NCBI GenBank assembly: GCA_024195585.1
Contig: SWBL01000115.1
Location: 1 to 64,000 of the forward strand
Reading direction: 5' to 3'
Origin: Aureobasidium sp. EXF-3400
Lineage: Eukaryota > Ascomycota > Dothideomycetes > Dothideales > Saccotheciaceae
Length of the DNA stretch: 64,000 nucleotides
The translations under genes and the position numbers were made by a program. Below, one piece after another: positions 11,071 through 23,300 of the stretch. The notes under the pieces are model-generated. The model ran no database searches. It worked only from the letters and a program-made list of their open reading frames with translations, and was not told the DNA's origin. Position 1 is the first letter of the stretch, and each line of letters opens with the position of its first letter.

Positions 11071-14000
11071 TGTGAGACGAAGGGGTGGATTAAAGTATCA
11101 ATGGTGACGCGGACATGCAGTGATGAAGAGAATAGAAAGTGGAAGGTGAGAAGATATGAGAAGGAGAGAGAGACAAAAGGTGAGAAGTGGGAGCGAGAGG
11201 TGAGCAGAAGAGGTGCTACTAAAGCGTTGGACCAGCCTGACTGAGTTGGATACACTGATGATATTATTAAAAGCTGCTGGGCAAGGAGCATGAAGCTCGG
11301 GGCTGGTTGGCGGATCCTTGACACATCATGACTTGTCGACTAGAGTACCAGCGAAGCGAGGCATATGTTCCCAGGGGCGGAACGTATTTGGTGCATAATC
11401 AAGCTATCGTGGGCGACGTTTCGTATGGTTTCATGCGGGCTCAAAGTATAAGCCCCAGTTGGAGGCACACACCACGAAGCACGCCAACCGCCTCATTATC
11501 GTCGAACGCATGCATGCACGAGTCAGCCCGCCTCCAAATTCTCCTACCCACCTTGAAGACCCCAGCAGACGGATCTGAATGCGCTTGGCACCGCGGGTCG
11601 ACATAATCCAATCGGGTGTTGCATGATAAGACCTAAAACGGTCAACCTTCCTGCACAACGCTGCCGCTTATGGCATGCGCCCGTCAACCTCGGCGCGACC
11701 ATCCGTATATAGATGTCGCTTTCGTTGTCGGATCGAGGCCCGCACTGTGTTATGATGGCGTCAGCATAAGTCTGGTCAGGAAACCACATCACTTTAAGGT
11801 AGCACAGCGGAGCCGTATCCAATATCAATCTCGCGCGAGCCTTCCTTAGAGTGCTAGATCAGCCACTATCCGAACGACAGTCGGAGAGATTGGATCTAGC
11901 ATGGCATTTGCAGCAGAGCAACTAACGCGCAGCTCGATCTTCCTGCAGCACCCCGGAGCTCTCTGATTCCCCACTCTGTCATGGGTCGTTTGTACTTTCC
12001 ACTGACGCGATGGAACTTTAGCGGAGCATACATCGAGGAATGGTGATGCGTTCGTGCGTCTGCACCATGACGATCTTTGTACGAACAGTCGACGACAGTG
12101 GCACCTGGTTCCTCATAGGCAGCCTGAGCAGCATCATCCAGTAATCCGACGATCCCGCTTGTACCCGGCTTGTAGCACAGTGAACATATACAACCAACAG
12201 GGCAGTAGGTTTATCTTCCGTGAGCCATTCAGAAGTGCTTACGGCATAGGCACTATGTCTCACTAGCGTACTCTAGATCTGCTAGTCAGGCCTCAGCCGC
12301 CGGGGTCGTCCTTCATCAACGAGTGCAAGGATTTCCAAAAGAGATCTCCGGCCAAGCTTTAGACTAGTCTATATCGGGAGCGTCCAAAGATACACTTTCA
12401 CCACCCCACTGTTGATGAACATCTGTTTTCTCAACGTTGGCACTGGCATGTCGTCGCAAAAAGCTCCGGCGTCAAACGAAGAGGCTCTAATGTTTCGTGT
12501 CGCAATCAACTCTGGGGTATAAAGGTCAAAAGGCATCCGATCGCCGATTGTTGGTCGCCAAGTGCAATATCTCCTTGAACAATGCTGAAGTCTTATGCTC
12601 CCGCACACGCAGGGACTCCCTTGTACACTCCAGCACGCTACAATCCCCTTGTATCTGATCTGCCCAACCACAAGAGCTGAGTCAAAATACTCCGGTAAAA
12701 GCCCCTTCGCTCATAGATACTGAGCTTGCTTCAGCCTTCCGCTATCATACGAACACAAATAACATGAAGCCCAGCAGTTCATGCCAAGGTGAGAACCCTG
12801 TTCGCAATGAATCCTTCATCCATAAAGATTGAACATAACTTACACTTCGCTCTCGAGCCTCGAAGGCGTTTGCTCAGCCGAGATTGTGGAGCATCCTCAG
12901 ATTTGACAAGCCAGTGCTTCTCAGCCGCATAGACATGGCAAATATGCTAGAAGACGCGGGCGTGCTTAGGTCTGTCCACGAGCCGTAAACGGTATCACGC
13001 TCTGGGTGGAAGGAGCGGTACAAGAGCCGGAAACGGCTCACGGCAACCGGCCGACGAGAGATCTGTTCAACCAGATTTAACATGAGCGTGATCTTCAACC
13101 GGCGAATATCTGAAAACTAGTCGAGAAGCCCCAGCTGAATAGTCTTTCGGTCTTAGACATGGAGCATTTCTCCGCCAAACAGAATACAAGAGATCTGCGG
13201 AGAGCTTCGCGGAAGTTTAACGTGCCGCAGCGCGCCAACCACCTGTCCTCAACAAACAACAAACGGTCGTCCACTTGAGCTGATATTGTCCACGATATGC
13301 ATATCTGCCTTTGCAGTTGTCAGAAAGCACTTATCGTGCTTCCAAACGAACCGGACGCGCTTGCTTTGGTCCGGAAGTAGAAAGCTGGTTGCAAGCCACA
13401 ATTCAAACCTGCTTGCGCAACGCGACATTCCTTCGACAAAAATGTCCGGCCTTGCCCTTTCTCCAGTCTTGGTCGCTTACTCAAGCCCTTTATCTTTGGT
13501 AACCTATCGAATGCTTGCAACACATTCTAGGCAGTGATAACAACATGCCTTCACTGATTTAGCGAATTGCTGACATCTCGCTGAGCTGGCGTGCAATTGC
13601 ATGCTTTACAGGGATGATCAGGGAATCATCGCCTTTACCCGCATATGCATAAGGCTATATGCATGTACCTTGCTCTGTACTGGCAAATAAGCAATGAATG
13701 ACTCTTCATTAAGCCAAGTATTGGTACGTCTCCAATCAGGCTTTCCCCTCCAGCAGCTGTCATGCCAAGTGGGCAGCGGATGCTCGTATTCTATTTGTTG
13801 AAATCCTCCTACCGGCAACCTACAGACGCTCGAAAGGGAATCCCCAATATTGGCGGTGCTTACAGCTGGCCACGTCTACCCTTCTCGAATACCATTTCCC
13901 CTCTCCTTGGCTCGTGTTCGTCAAGGCCAGGCTTTTGCTAATATAGGTTTGACATCCTACAAAGTCTTTACGAGGCAATGCAGATGAGTGACTTGAGATA

Positions 14001-17000
14001 ATGGTCTCAGCGATCAGCGGTTGCACAGCCTGATGGATTGGTCCCTTCCCATAATCCGCTGATCTATCCGCATGGGTGAGGTACATGTGGAACAGTAGCA
14101 ATCTGAAAAATGCCCGGCAACTGCAAGTACGAACGTACACCGTTGTCGTATACTGGGGCCGGTGTGGGGATACAGCTCGATGTCTTCAAGTATGCTCGAC
14201 GAGGTAAGCAGCTCGAAATAGACCAATTCCATCATTCCTGGCACTGTATGTCCTCACACAAAGGCACGCGCGTGCGCGTGTCATAGTACCGAGCACGGCA
14301 GCAAGCATACCAGAATCCAGTTGTACGGTGTGTTACACAACACGCCTCGTGCCTGTGCTATTGACTCGGTCCCAGAGCGATATAAGAGAACCCGCATTCC
14401 TATGTTTCGGGTCCTTGAGGTTGCACTGCGTCTATGAAAACGTGAGAGAGTTGATTCTATGATGCCGCGATATGATCTTGTACGACCGCCTAGTGAGGAG
14501 TGTGTTGCATTCCAAGGTCACCGCCACGTGCTGGAACGTGCGATACTGGACACTGTTCTGACCGCTTGTTACATCGTACAACCTCTACTTCAGCAATTCA
14601 GTATCTGGAAACGTCCTCGGCTGATACCTCTGTGCTGCAAGTCGTACAGTTACTGTGACCAACCTCGAATTGACGTTTGGAAGTGTGATTGAGCTTCCAG
14701 TCAGGGTCTCCCCGGTAGCAATATGTTGTATGATACAGAAGCGGCTCAAGGCCAGAACGATGACGCTTAGAACTCAACTCCGAGTCATTGTGCATTCTTC
14801 CCTGCAAACTCTGCACTTTCAACCTCAACTTTGGTTTACAGACATTGTTGCGCGATATTCTTGCGCAAAGGGACTTCACATGAAGGACAATGGGCGACAA
14901 AGAGCTAGAAAGTCAATGACGAACAAAGACGACAATTCACCATTTCTCGGAGATCTGCTGCGAGATCTGCCAGTCCACTCATTTTGCTTCAGTCGACATC
15001 AAAGCCAATCGTCCTACCCATGCACGTCTCGGTTGGTTGCATGAGGCTTGATATGGGCGTCATAAACAATCTTGCACTACGCAAGGTGAACGCGCCTCTT
15101 ACGATCCGTTGAATTGACAAATAACCGCCACGCAGAACATACACAGAAGCAGACTGTGCGCCTTTGTCAGTTGCATGGTAAGTGCTCAGTCTGTCAGAGT
15201 TGGCACTGGCCTAAGCACATGTCGAATCTGGCTCAGTTGTTTGAAAAATTTCTGGTCTCTCGTAAGGAATACGGTCGAGGATCAGTATAGTTGTAGTTGA
15301 GAATAGCTCGGCAGCAACTGACAGACTGTTTAGAGGTTCTGGTTTGGATTGTTGCTGGTTTCGAGCACGAGCCATGAATCGATGAAACGCGGGCCAGAGT
15401 CGTGTTCAATGTTATTGTCGACGAGCGCGGACCACTAGTCGCAAGAGTATCAAGTCTGAGGAGACACAGACACTTGAAGTTGGCACAGTCTCGTTTCGAT
15501 CCTGCGCAATATTGCACCTTCTCGAATGCGCAAGATGCCGAACAAAGCTTGGATGTGGTTCTGCACGCTGCATGCTGGCGAAGCGAGCATCGATACAGAC
15601 AGACAGATCCTGAATGTTAAATATGGAAACCAAGCATGGCCTAAACATCGATAGTGCTCTGACAATAGGTAATGCTTAGCATAGAGCCAGGGTACAGGGT
15701 ACACAAGGCCTGCTGAGGGTGAACACGGTTATGAATCCTTAAGGGTCCAGGCAGAATACGCAACTGTCTGATGTGAGATGATATACTTGCCATGTGTTTC
15801 TCGAGCACAACTTGTAGATTTCCAACCAGCCTGTTCGTCGGTTGGGTTAGCTGTAGAATAGACTGGTGTTGCTCAAGATGTTGTGACACGTCCAGAGTCG
15901 TGACAGAGCAACGTGCGAAAAAGGTGCCGGGTGCCAAGCTGCGGCAAGCCGGGCAGGAAGGCACGATTCATTATTGGATGATGCTTCCACGGATCCGACG
16001 CGTCAAAAATGCCGTGCCATTCATAGACCCCACAAAACACTGGTCGCCTCAGTTGCTCTACAGCTTCCGCTGTCGAAGGTATCGTATAGCAGATCCAAAG
16101 CGTGTGGCCTGCCCTCAGCCTGGTGTTGCCAATCTAAATCTGTCTCTCTGACATGATGATGCGACATGATAGACCGTACTGTACCTCCAACATCTAGCTC
16201 ACCATACACACCTTTGCGGGAAGTTTCTGGAACGGCGATCCACAATCCTGTCACTGAGGCCAGCTGCGATCCACGGCGTTAGGGTTGGCCCAAATGCACA
16301 CCAGCTGTGTCTTCCATGTTCAAATCGCATAATGGACTAGTAAACCTCCGGTGGCAACAGCTGTTTGGCAGCGGGCTTGACGTTCACGACCATGCACGCT
16401 CCGCAACTATGTCGGACGTACCAATAATATTCCGGGCCCAACAGTAAGTTTAGTGGCATCTTTGCGGTTGCAATAGTCACTTACTGCATGTTCTGCAACC
16501 TTGCTGAGCTTTCTCTATTTCGGTCGATCGGGGCCTTACTGGTTCGAGCAGCAAAGCAAGGGAATACGGACTTCGAGTCGCGGCTCTCCACACATCAGAT
16601 CGCTGTAACCCAGCATCGTCTCACGTTTCTTATCTGGTTTCGACTTGACGCTACCCAACCGCCGAACTCAGTTGGGCTCGCTTCCCTGCGCCTATCAATA
16701 GTATGGTCGGAGATTCCTGCGACTCTGCATGGCATTCTGCTGGCTAGTCTCCATACCGCACAAGTGGACCCTCTGCGGAATTCCGCTGTTTGTAGACATC
16801 ACTCTCCTCACGTCAGGAACATGGATCAAGGCTGGCTGTACACGTTCCGCCGGCTGTAAAGTGGTCATATTAGCCTCGCAGTATCAGTGCTTCGCGAAGA
16901 TCCGCTGCCGGTACTAGTGGTCTCCATACACAATCGCTCGATCTCATGCGAGTGGTTTTACCTTCGGACATTATTTGGGCTCCCAACTCAACTTGACAAT

Positions 17001-17302
17001 ATATACCCTCCTCGTTCCCAAGCTCTGTGTCTCCTTTCTTCACCCAAGCCATCCTCTCTTGTTACTTCGAGACGTCCAGCCCACATCTCGAGTAATCTAC
17101 ATTTCGTTTCATTGCATAGTATCACTCACAGCCAGAGTATACTATCACCTTAATCAACCCCTCATTCTCCGCCATATTCTGTTGACCCTAGCCAAGTCAT
17201 TCGAATATCGACTACTTTCAGTACTATCGTTCTTCAACCAGTTCATCAACGAATCAGCCTAATCCCATCAACTATACTGCAAGTCAGCTTCAACTCATCA
17301 CA
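11071..17302. other. 6.2-kb gene-free divergent spacer between regulator and synthase
   Basis: This stretch separates the start codons of the regulator (minus) and the polyketide synthase (plus), so it holds both promoters. All ORFs are short and have no coding bias. No transposon ends, tRNA or obvious RIP-like AT-rich tract are visible; base composition looks mixed. A short alternating CG/TG run occurs near 14266-14282. I cannot identify any decayed gene. The length is striking because neighbouring genes further right are a few hundred bp apart. Confidence 0.6.
17000..17005 (+). promoter_or_regulatory. TATA-like element upstream of the polyketide synthase
   Basis: TATATA lies 298 bp before the synthase ATG and is followed by a long CT-rich stretch typical of the transcription start region of highly expressed fungal genes. 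This implies a 5' UTR of roughly 200-270 nt. Confidence 0.45.
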
Positions 17303-20300
17303 ATGTCCAACGTTCTTCTTTTCGGCGACCAGACCGCCGAGCAGTACCCTCTGCTCCGCAAGGTGGTCCTGAGAACCAAGAATGCTCTCGTTCTCAACTT
17401 CCTGGAGCGCACCGTCGTTGCTCTGCGAGGAGAAATTGCCCAACTCTCTCGCCCTCAGCGCGATGCCATTCCGGATTTCATGACTCTCAACAACTTGGTC
17501 GATCTCTACTACGAGAAGGGATTGAAGCTTCCTCAACTTGAGAGTGCTCTGGTCACTATCGCTCAGCTTGGCCATTACATCGGATACTTCTCCGAGAAGA
17601 CTAGCGAGCTTCCTCCAGCTGCCAACACTCGCATCCTCGCTCTCTGCACTGGATCACTCGCCGCTGCCGCTGTCGCTTCCGCCAGAACTCTTGATGAGCT
17701 CGTCACTCTTGGTGTCGAGACCGTCCGCATCGCCTTCCGCACTGGTGTTCGCGTCAATGAAGCCAGAACTGCTTTGGGCCAGGACCTCATGTCCAGGGAG
17801 AGCTGGTCTACTATTGTCACCGGCATCAACGAGCAGTCCGCCAAGGAGGCTCTCAACGCTTTCCACGAGTCTGCTGGCATCCCCACCACCAGCCACGCTT
17901 ACATCAGCGCTGTCAGCACCATGGCCATTACTATCAGTGGTCCTCCTACCACCACTAAGCGCTTCTTCGAGGAGTCTGAGGCTGTTCGCAAGAACAACCG
18001 CGTCAAGATTCCCGTTTACGCCCCTTACCACGCCGAGCACCTCTACAGCAGTGCCGATATCGAGGCCATTATTGGCGAGGAGTCTGCTAAGTTCCTCCAG
18101 GCTTACCAGCCTCGTTCGTTGGTCCACTCCGGCTCATCTGGCATGTGCCACAGCGCCGAGAACACCTTCGAGCTGTTCAAGTTGTCCCTGAACGACATGC
18201 TCAGATCCCCTGTTGGCTGGAACAACCTCCTCGAGGAGAGTGTTTCGCAGATCACCGCCAACACTAACGCTCCCGCTAAGGTCTTCTGCATTGGTGTCAG
18301 CAACGTATCCAACAGCCTCGTCTCGGCCATCAAAGCTGGTGGCCAGGCCTCGGTCTCCCTCGTTGACCACTCTGCCTGGGAGTCTGCCGTCACTGATGCC
18401 ACCCACGGTCGCACCCAGAACGACAAGATTGCTATCGTTGGTATGTCTGGTCGTTTCCCCAGCGCTGCCAGCACCGAGGCTCTCTGGGAACTTCTCGAGA
18501 AGGGTCTCGATGTTCACCGCAAGATTCCCTCTGACCGTTTCGATGCCGATGCTCACTGCGACCCCTCTGGAAAGGGCAAGAACAAGTCGCACACTCCTTA
18601 CGGTTGCTTCATCGACGAGCCTGGTCTTTTCGACCCTCGCTTCTTCAACATGTCTCCTCGTGAGGCTGCACAGACTGATCCTATGGGTCGTCTGGCTCTT
18701 GTCACCGCTTACGAGGCTCTTGAGCAATCTGGTTACGTCCCTAACCGTACCCCCTCCACCAAGCTTCACCGCATTGGTACCTTCTACGGTCAGACCTCTG
18801 ATGATTGGCGTGAGATCAACGCCGCCCAGAACGTTGACACCTACTACATCACTGGTGGTGTGCGTGCTTTCGCGCCTGGTCGCATCAACTACTACTTCAA
18901 GTTCAGTGGTCCTTCGTTCTCGATCGACACTGCTTGTTCGTCGTCTTTGGCTGCCATCCAGCTTGCCTGCACTTCGCTGTGGGCTGGTGAGTGCGACACC
19001 GCTTGTGCCGGTGGTCTGAACGTTCTGACCAACCCTGACATTTTCTCTGGTCTTTCCAAGGGTCAATTCTTGTCCAAGACAGGCTCTTGCAAGACTTATG
19101 ACAACAATGCTGATGGTTACTGCCGTGGTGATGGTTGTGGTACCGTTGTCCTCAAGAGATACGAGGATGCGCTTGCCGACAAGGACAACATCCTCGGATG
19201 CATTCTTGGCGCTGCTACCAACCACTCTGCTGAGGCTGTTTCTATCACTCACCCTCACGCTGGTGCCCAAGAGTTCCTTTACAAGAAGGTTCTTGCCAAC
19301 GCTGGTGTCGATGCTCATGAGATCAGCTACGTTGAGATGCACGGTACTGGTACCCAGGCTGGTGATGGTATTGAGATGACCTCAGTCACCAACGTCTTCG
19401 CTCCCCGTCACCGCCAGCGCAAGCCTGAGGAGAAGCTCCACCTTGGTGCCATCAAGGCCAACATCGGTCACGGTGAAGCCGCTTCTGGTATCAACTCCCT
19501 CTGCAAGGTCTTGATGATGATGAAGAAGAACGCCATTCCTGCCAACGTTGGTATCAAGGGCGAGATCAACAAGACTTTCCCCAAGGACTTGAAGGACCGC
19601 AATGTCCACATTCCTCAGCAGCAGATCGACTTCCCCCGCAACGGTGCTGAGAAGCGCAAGATTTTCCTCAACAACTTCTCCGCTGCTGGTGGTAACACCG
19701 CCATCCTCCTCGAGGATGGTCCTCTTCGTGAGGCTCCTAAGGCTGTTGACCCTAGAGGCACTCTTCCCGTCACTGTAACTGCCCGTTCGATCGCTGCCTT
19801 GAAGAACAACATTCAGCGTCTGCAGGGATACCTCCGCGAGAACCCCGAGACCACTCTTCCCAGCTTGTCCTACACTTCGACTGCCCGCCGCATCCAGCAC
19901 AACTACCGCATCGCCTTCCCCATTGCTGATATTGCCAAGGTCAGCGATGCTCTGCAGGCCCAGACTAAGGACACCTACAGCCCAGTCCCCATGGTTTCTA
20001 CCAAGACCGCCTTCTGCTTCACCGGACAGGGCTCACAGTACACTGCTCTTGGTCAGAAGCTCTACCAAGACCTCAAGTCTTTCCGTGACGACATCAACCA
20101 GCTCGACAACATGGCCACCATTCAGGGCCTTCCTTCGTTCATTGAGCTGCTTGACGGCACTGATGTCGCTACTCTTTCCCCTGTCAAGGTTCAGCTGGGT
20201 ATGGCTTGTATTCAGGTTGCTCTCGCTCGCATGTGGGCTTCATGGGGTATCACTCCTACCGCTGTCATCGGCCACAGCTTGGGCGAGTACGCTGCTCTCC

Positions 20301-23300
20301 ACGTTGCTGGTGTCATCTCTGCCAGCGACATGATCACCCTCGTTGGTCGTCGTGCTGAGCTCCTTGTCAAGGACTGCACTCCTCACACCCACGGCATGCT
20401 CGCTGTCAAGGGTGGCGCTGAAGCCATCCGTGACGTCCTCGGCTCCAAGATGACCGAGATTGCCTGCATCAACGGTCCTGAGGAGACTGTCCTTTGCGGT
20501 AGTGGCGAGGTTGTTAGTGCTGCCAACGAGACTCTTTCCGTTCGCGGCTTCAAGGCCACCAAGCTCAACGTTCCCTTCGCCTTCCACTCGGCCCAGGTCG
20601 ACCCTATCCTCGAGTCCTTCAAGAAGGTTGCTTCCTGCGTCACCTTCAACAAGCCCGCTGTCCCTGTCCTCTCTCCCCTTTCCGGAGATGTCATTCGCGA
20701 GGCTGGTGTTATTGGCCCAGACTACCTCGCTAGACACGCCAGAGAGACTGTCAACTTCTGGACCGCTCTGACCACTGGTCAGAAGGAGAAGATCTTCGAT
20801 GAGAAGACTGCTTGGCTCGAGGTTGGCGCTCACCCCGTCTGCTCTGGCATGGTCAAGGCTTCTGTCGGTGCCACCGTCACCGCTCCTTCGCTCCGTCGCA
20901 ACGAGGACCCCTGGAAGACTATCGCCACCAGTGTTTGCGCCCTCTTCAACACTGGTGTACAGATCAACTTCGATGAGTACCACCGTGAATTCAATGCCGC
21001 TCAGGAACTTCTTCCTCTGCCCACCTACTCTTTCGACAACAAGAAGTACTGGCTCGACTACCAGAACAACTGGACTCTTACCAAGGGTGAGGCCCGCGAG
21101 GTCCAGAAGACTATTGAGGCCGCCCCTCAAGCTGCCCCTGCCGTCGAGAAGCCCGCTAAGCGCCTCTCCACTTCCTGTCAGAAGGTTATCCACGAGGAGT
21201 TCGAGGCCAACTCTGGTACCGTTGTCATTCAGTCCAACGTTGCCGAGCCCAAGCTCTTCCAGGCTGTCATTGGTCACCAAGTCAACGACACTGCCCTCTG
21301 CCCCTCGTCCCTGTACGCTGACATGGCATTGACTGTCTGCGACTACCTTTACAAGCAGCTCAGACCCTCTGCCCCCAAGATTGGCATGAACGTCTGCGAG
21401 ATGGAGGTCCCTAAGCCCTTCATCGCCAAGATGGAGCAGCCCGCTGAAGGTCAGCACATCCAACTCGAGGCCAAGGCTGACCTCGACGAGGGTGTCGCTC
21501 ACTTGAAGTTCAGAAGTGTCACTCCCGATGGCAAGCTCATCCAAGACCATGCTCACTGCCTCGTCAAGTTCGAGGACATCAACTCCTGGAACGAGGACTG
21601 GGAGCGTATCAACTTCATGGTCAAGTCTCAAGTCGATGTTCTCAAGGCTAAGACTAAGACTCAGGAGGCTCATGTCATGCAGCGCGGTATGGCTTACAAG
21701 CTCTTCAAGTGCTTCGTCAACTACAACGAGAAGTACCGCGGTATGGAGGAGGTCATTGTCAACAGCCAGACCACTGAGGCTACTGCCTCCATCAAGTTCC
21801 AGAACGGTCCCAACGATGGTGACTGGTACCAAGCCCCCTACCAGATTGACAGCATGTGCCACATCTCAGGTTTCATTGTCAACGCTACTGACCTGATTGA
21901 CTCTGACAACAACGTCTGCATCTCTCACGGCTGGGGTTCGATGAGAATCGCCAAGCAGTTGACTCCCGAGGGCAACTACCGCTCCTACGTTCGCATGCTT
22001 CCCAAGCCTGGTAACATTTACCAAGGTGATGTTTACATCATGGAGGGAGATGAGATCGTTGCCATCTGCGGTGGTCTTAAGTTCCAGCAGATCCCTCGCC
22101 GTGTCCTGAACGTCTTCCTGCCTCCTCAGAAGGCTGGAGCACCTGCCAAGGCTGCTGCCTCTGCTGCTCCCGCTGCCGCACCCAAGGCAGTCGCTGCCCC
22201 CAAGGCTGCCGCTCCTAAGGCCCAGGCTCCCAAGCCTGTTGTCAAGGCCGCTAAGGCTCCCAAGAAGGTCGCTGCCAAGAAGCCTCAAGGCGCTACCATC
22301 ACTTCTCGTGTTATGCAAATCATTGCTACCGAGACCGATGTTGAGCAGTCTGAGCTTGTTGATGAGGCTGCATTCGAGAACCTCGGTGTTGACTCTCTCA
22401 TGTCCCTGACCATCTCTGCCAAATTCAGAGAGGATCTTGACATGGAGATCAGCTCTACTCTTTTCACTGACTACCCTACCGTTGGTGATATGAAGAAGTA
22501 CTTCTCTCAGTTCGATGGAAACGTCGGCCCGGTTGAGGATGACTCCGAGGACGAGTCTGAGCCTTCGGACATTGCCACTCCTTACGAGGACGACCTCAGC
22601 ACTCCCGCCAGCTCTGCTCCTAGCACTGCTCCCAGCGATGCAGGAAAGCCTGACATTGACTCTCCCACTCGTGAGATCCCTGACTCCGAGGTTGGTGAAG
22701 TCAGCCTGGCTCGCCACATCATCGTTCAGGAAATGGGCATTGACAGCTCCGAGCTTACTGACGAGGCAGACCTTTCCGAGCTTGGTATGGACTCTTTGAT
22801 GAGCTTGACCATCCTCAGTGAGCTTCGCGAGAAGACCGGTATCGATCTTCCTTCGACCTTCCTCTCCACCAACTCCACCATCTTGGACATTGAGAATGCT
22901 CTCGGTATGCGCCCAAAGCCCAAGGCCAAGGCTGCTGCTGCCCCCAAGGCCGCAAAGCAGACCTCGCCTCAACTTGACAAAGTCAACGCCAAGCTTACCG
23001 ATATTTCCAAGTTCCCCGCCGCAACCTCAGTCCTTCTCCAGGGCAATGCTAAGATTGCCACCAAGAAGATCTTCTTCCTGCCCGATGGTTCTGGTTCTGC
23101 TACATCCTATGTCAGCATTCCTAACATTGGTCCTGATGTTGCTGCCTTTGGACTCAACTGCCCTTTCATGAAGAACCCTACCGACTGGACTTGTGGTATT
23201 GAGACTGTCTCTCTCCTCTACCTTGCTGAGATCAAGAGACGCCAGCCTCAGGGCCCCTACATCATCGGTGGTTGGTCTGCTGGTGGTGTCATTGCCTACG

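Noticed and set aside
11328..17052. Numerous 60-130 codon ORFs in the 6.2-kb spacer
   Set aside because: No codon bias, no motifs, overlapping on both strands at the density expected by chance.
11071..17302. RIP-mutated transposon
   Set aside because: The region does not look AT-rich, and I saw no terminal repeats or transposase/reverse transcriptase remnants; a computed RIP index would be needed to revive the idea.
20240..21862. 540-codon open frame on the minus strand inside the synthase gene
   Set aside because: It is antisense to strongly biased coding sequence. C-rich third positions remove stops on the opposite strand. Composition (Leu, Val, Ser, Asp, Gly) is that of a reverse shadow, with no domain. 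The same applies to minus-strand frames at 18134-19342 and 21866-22972.
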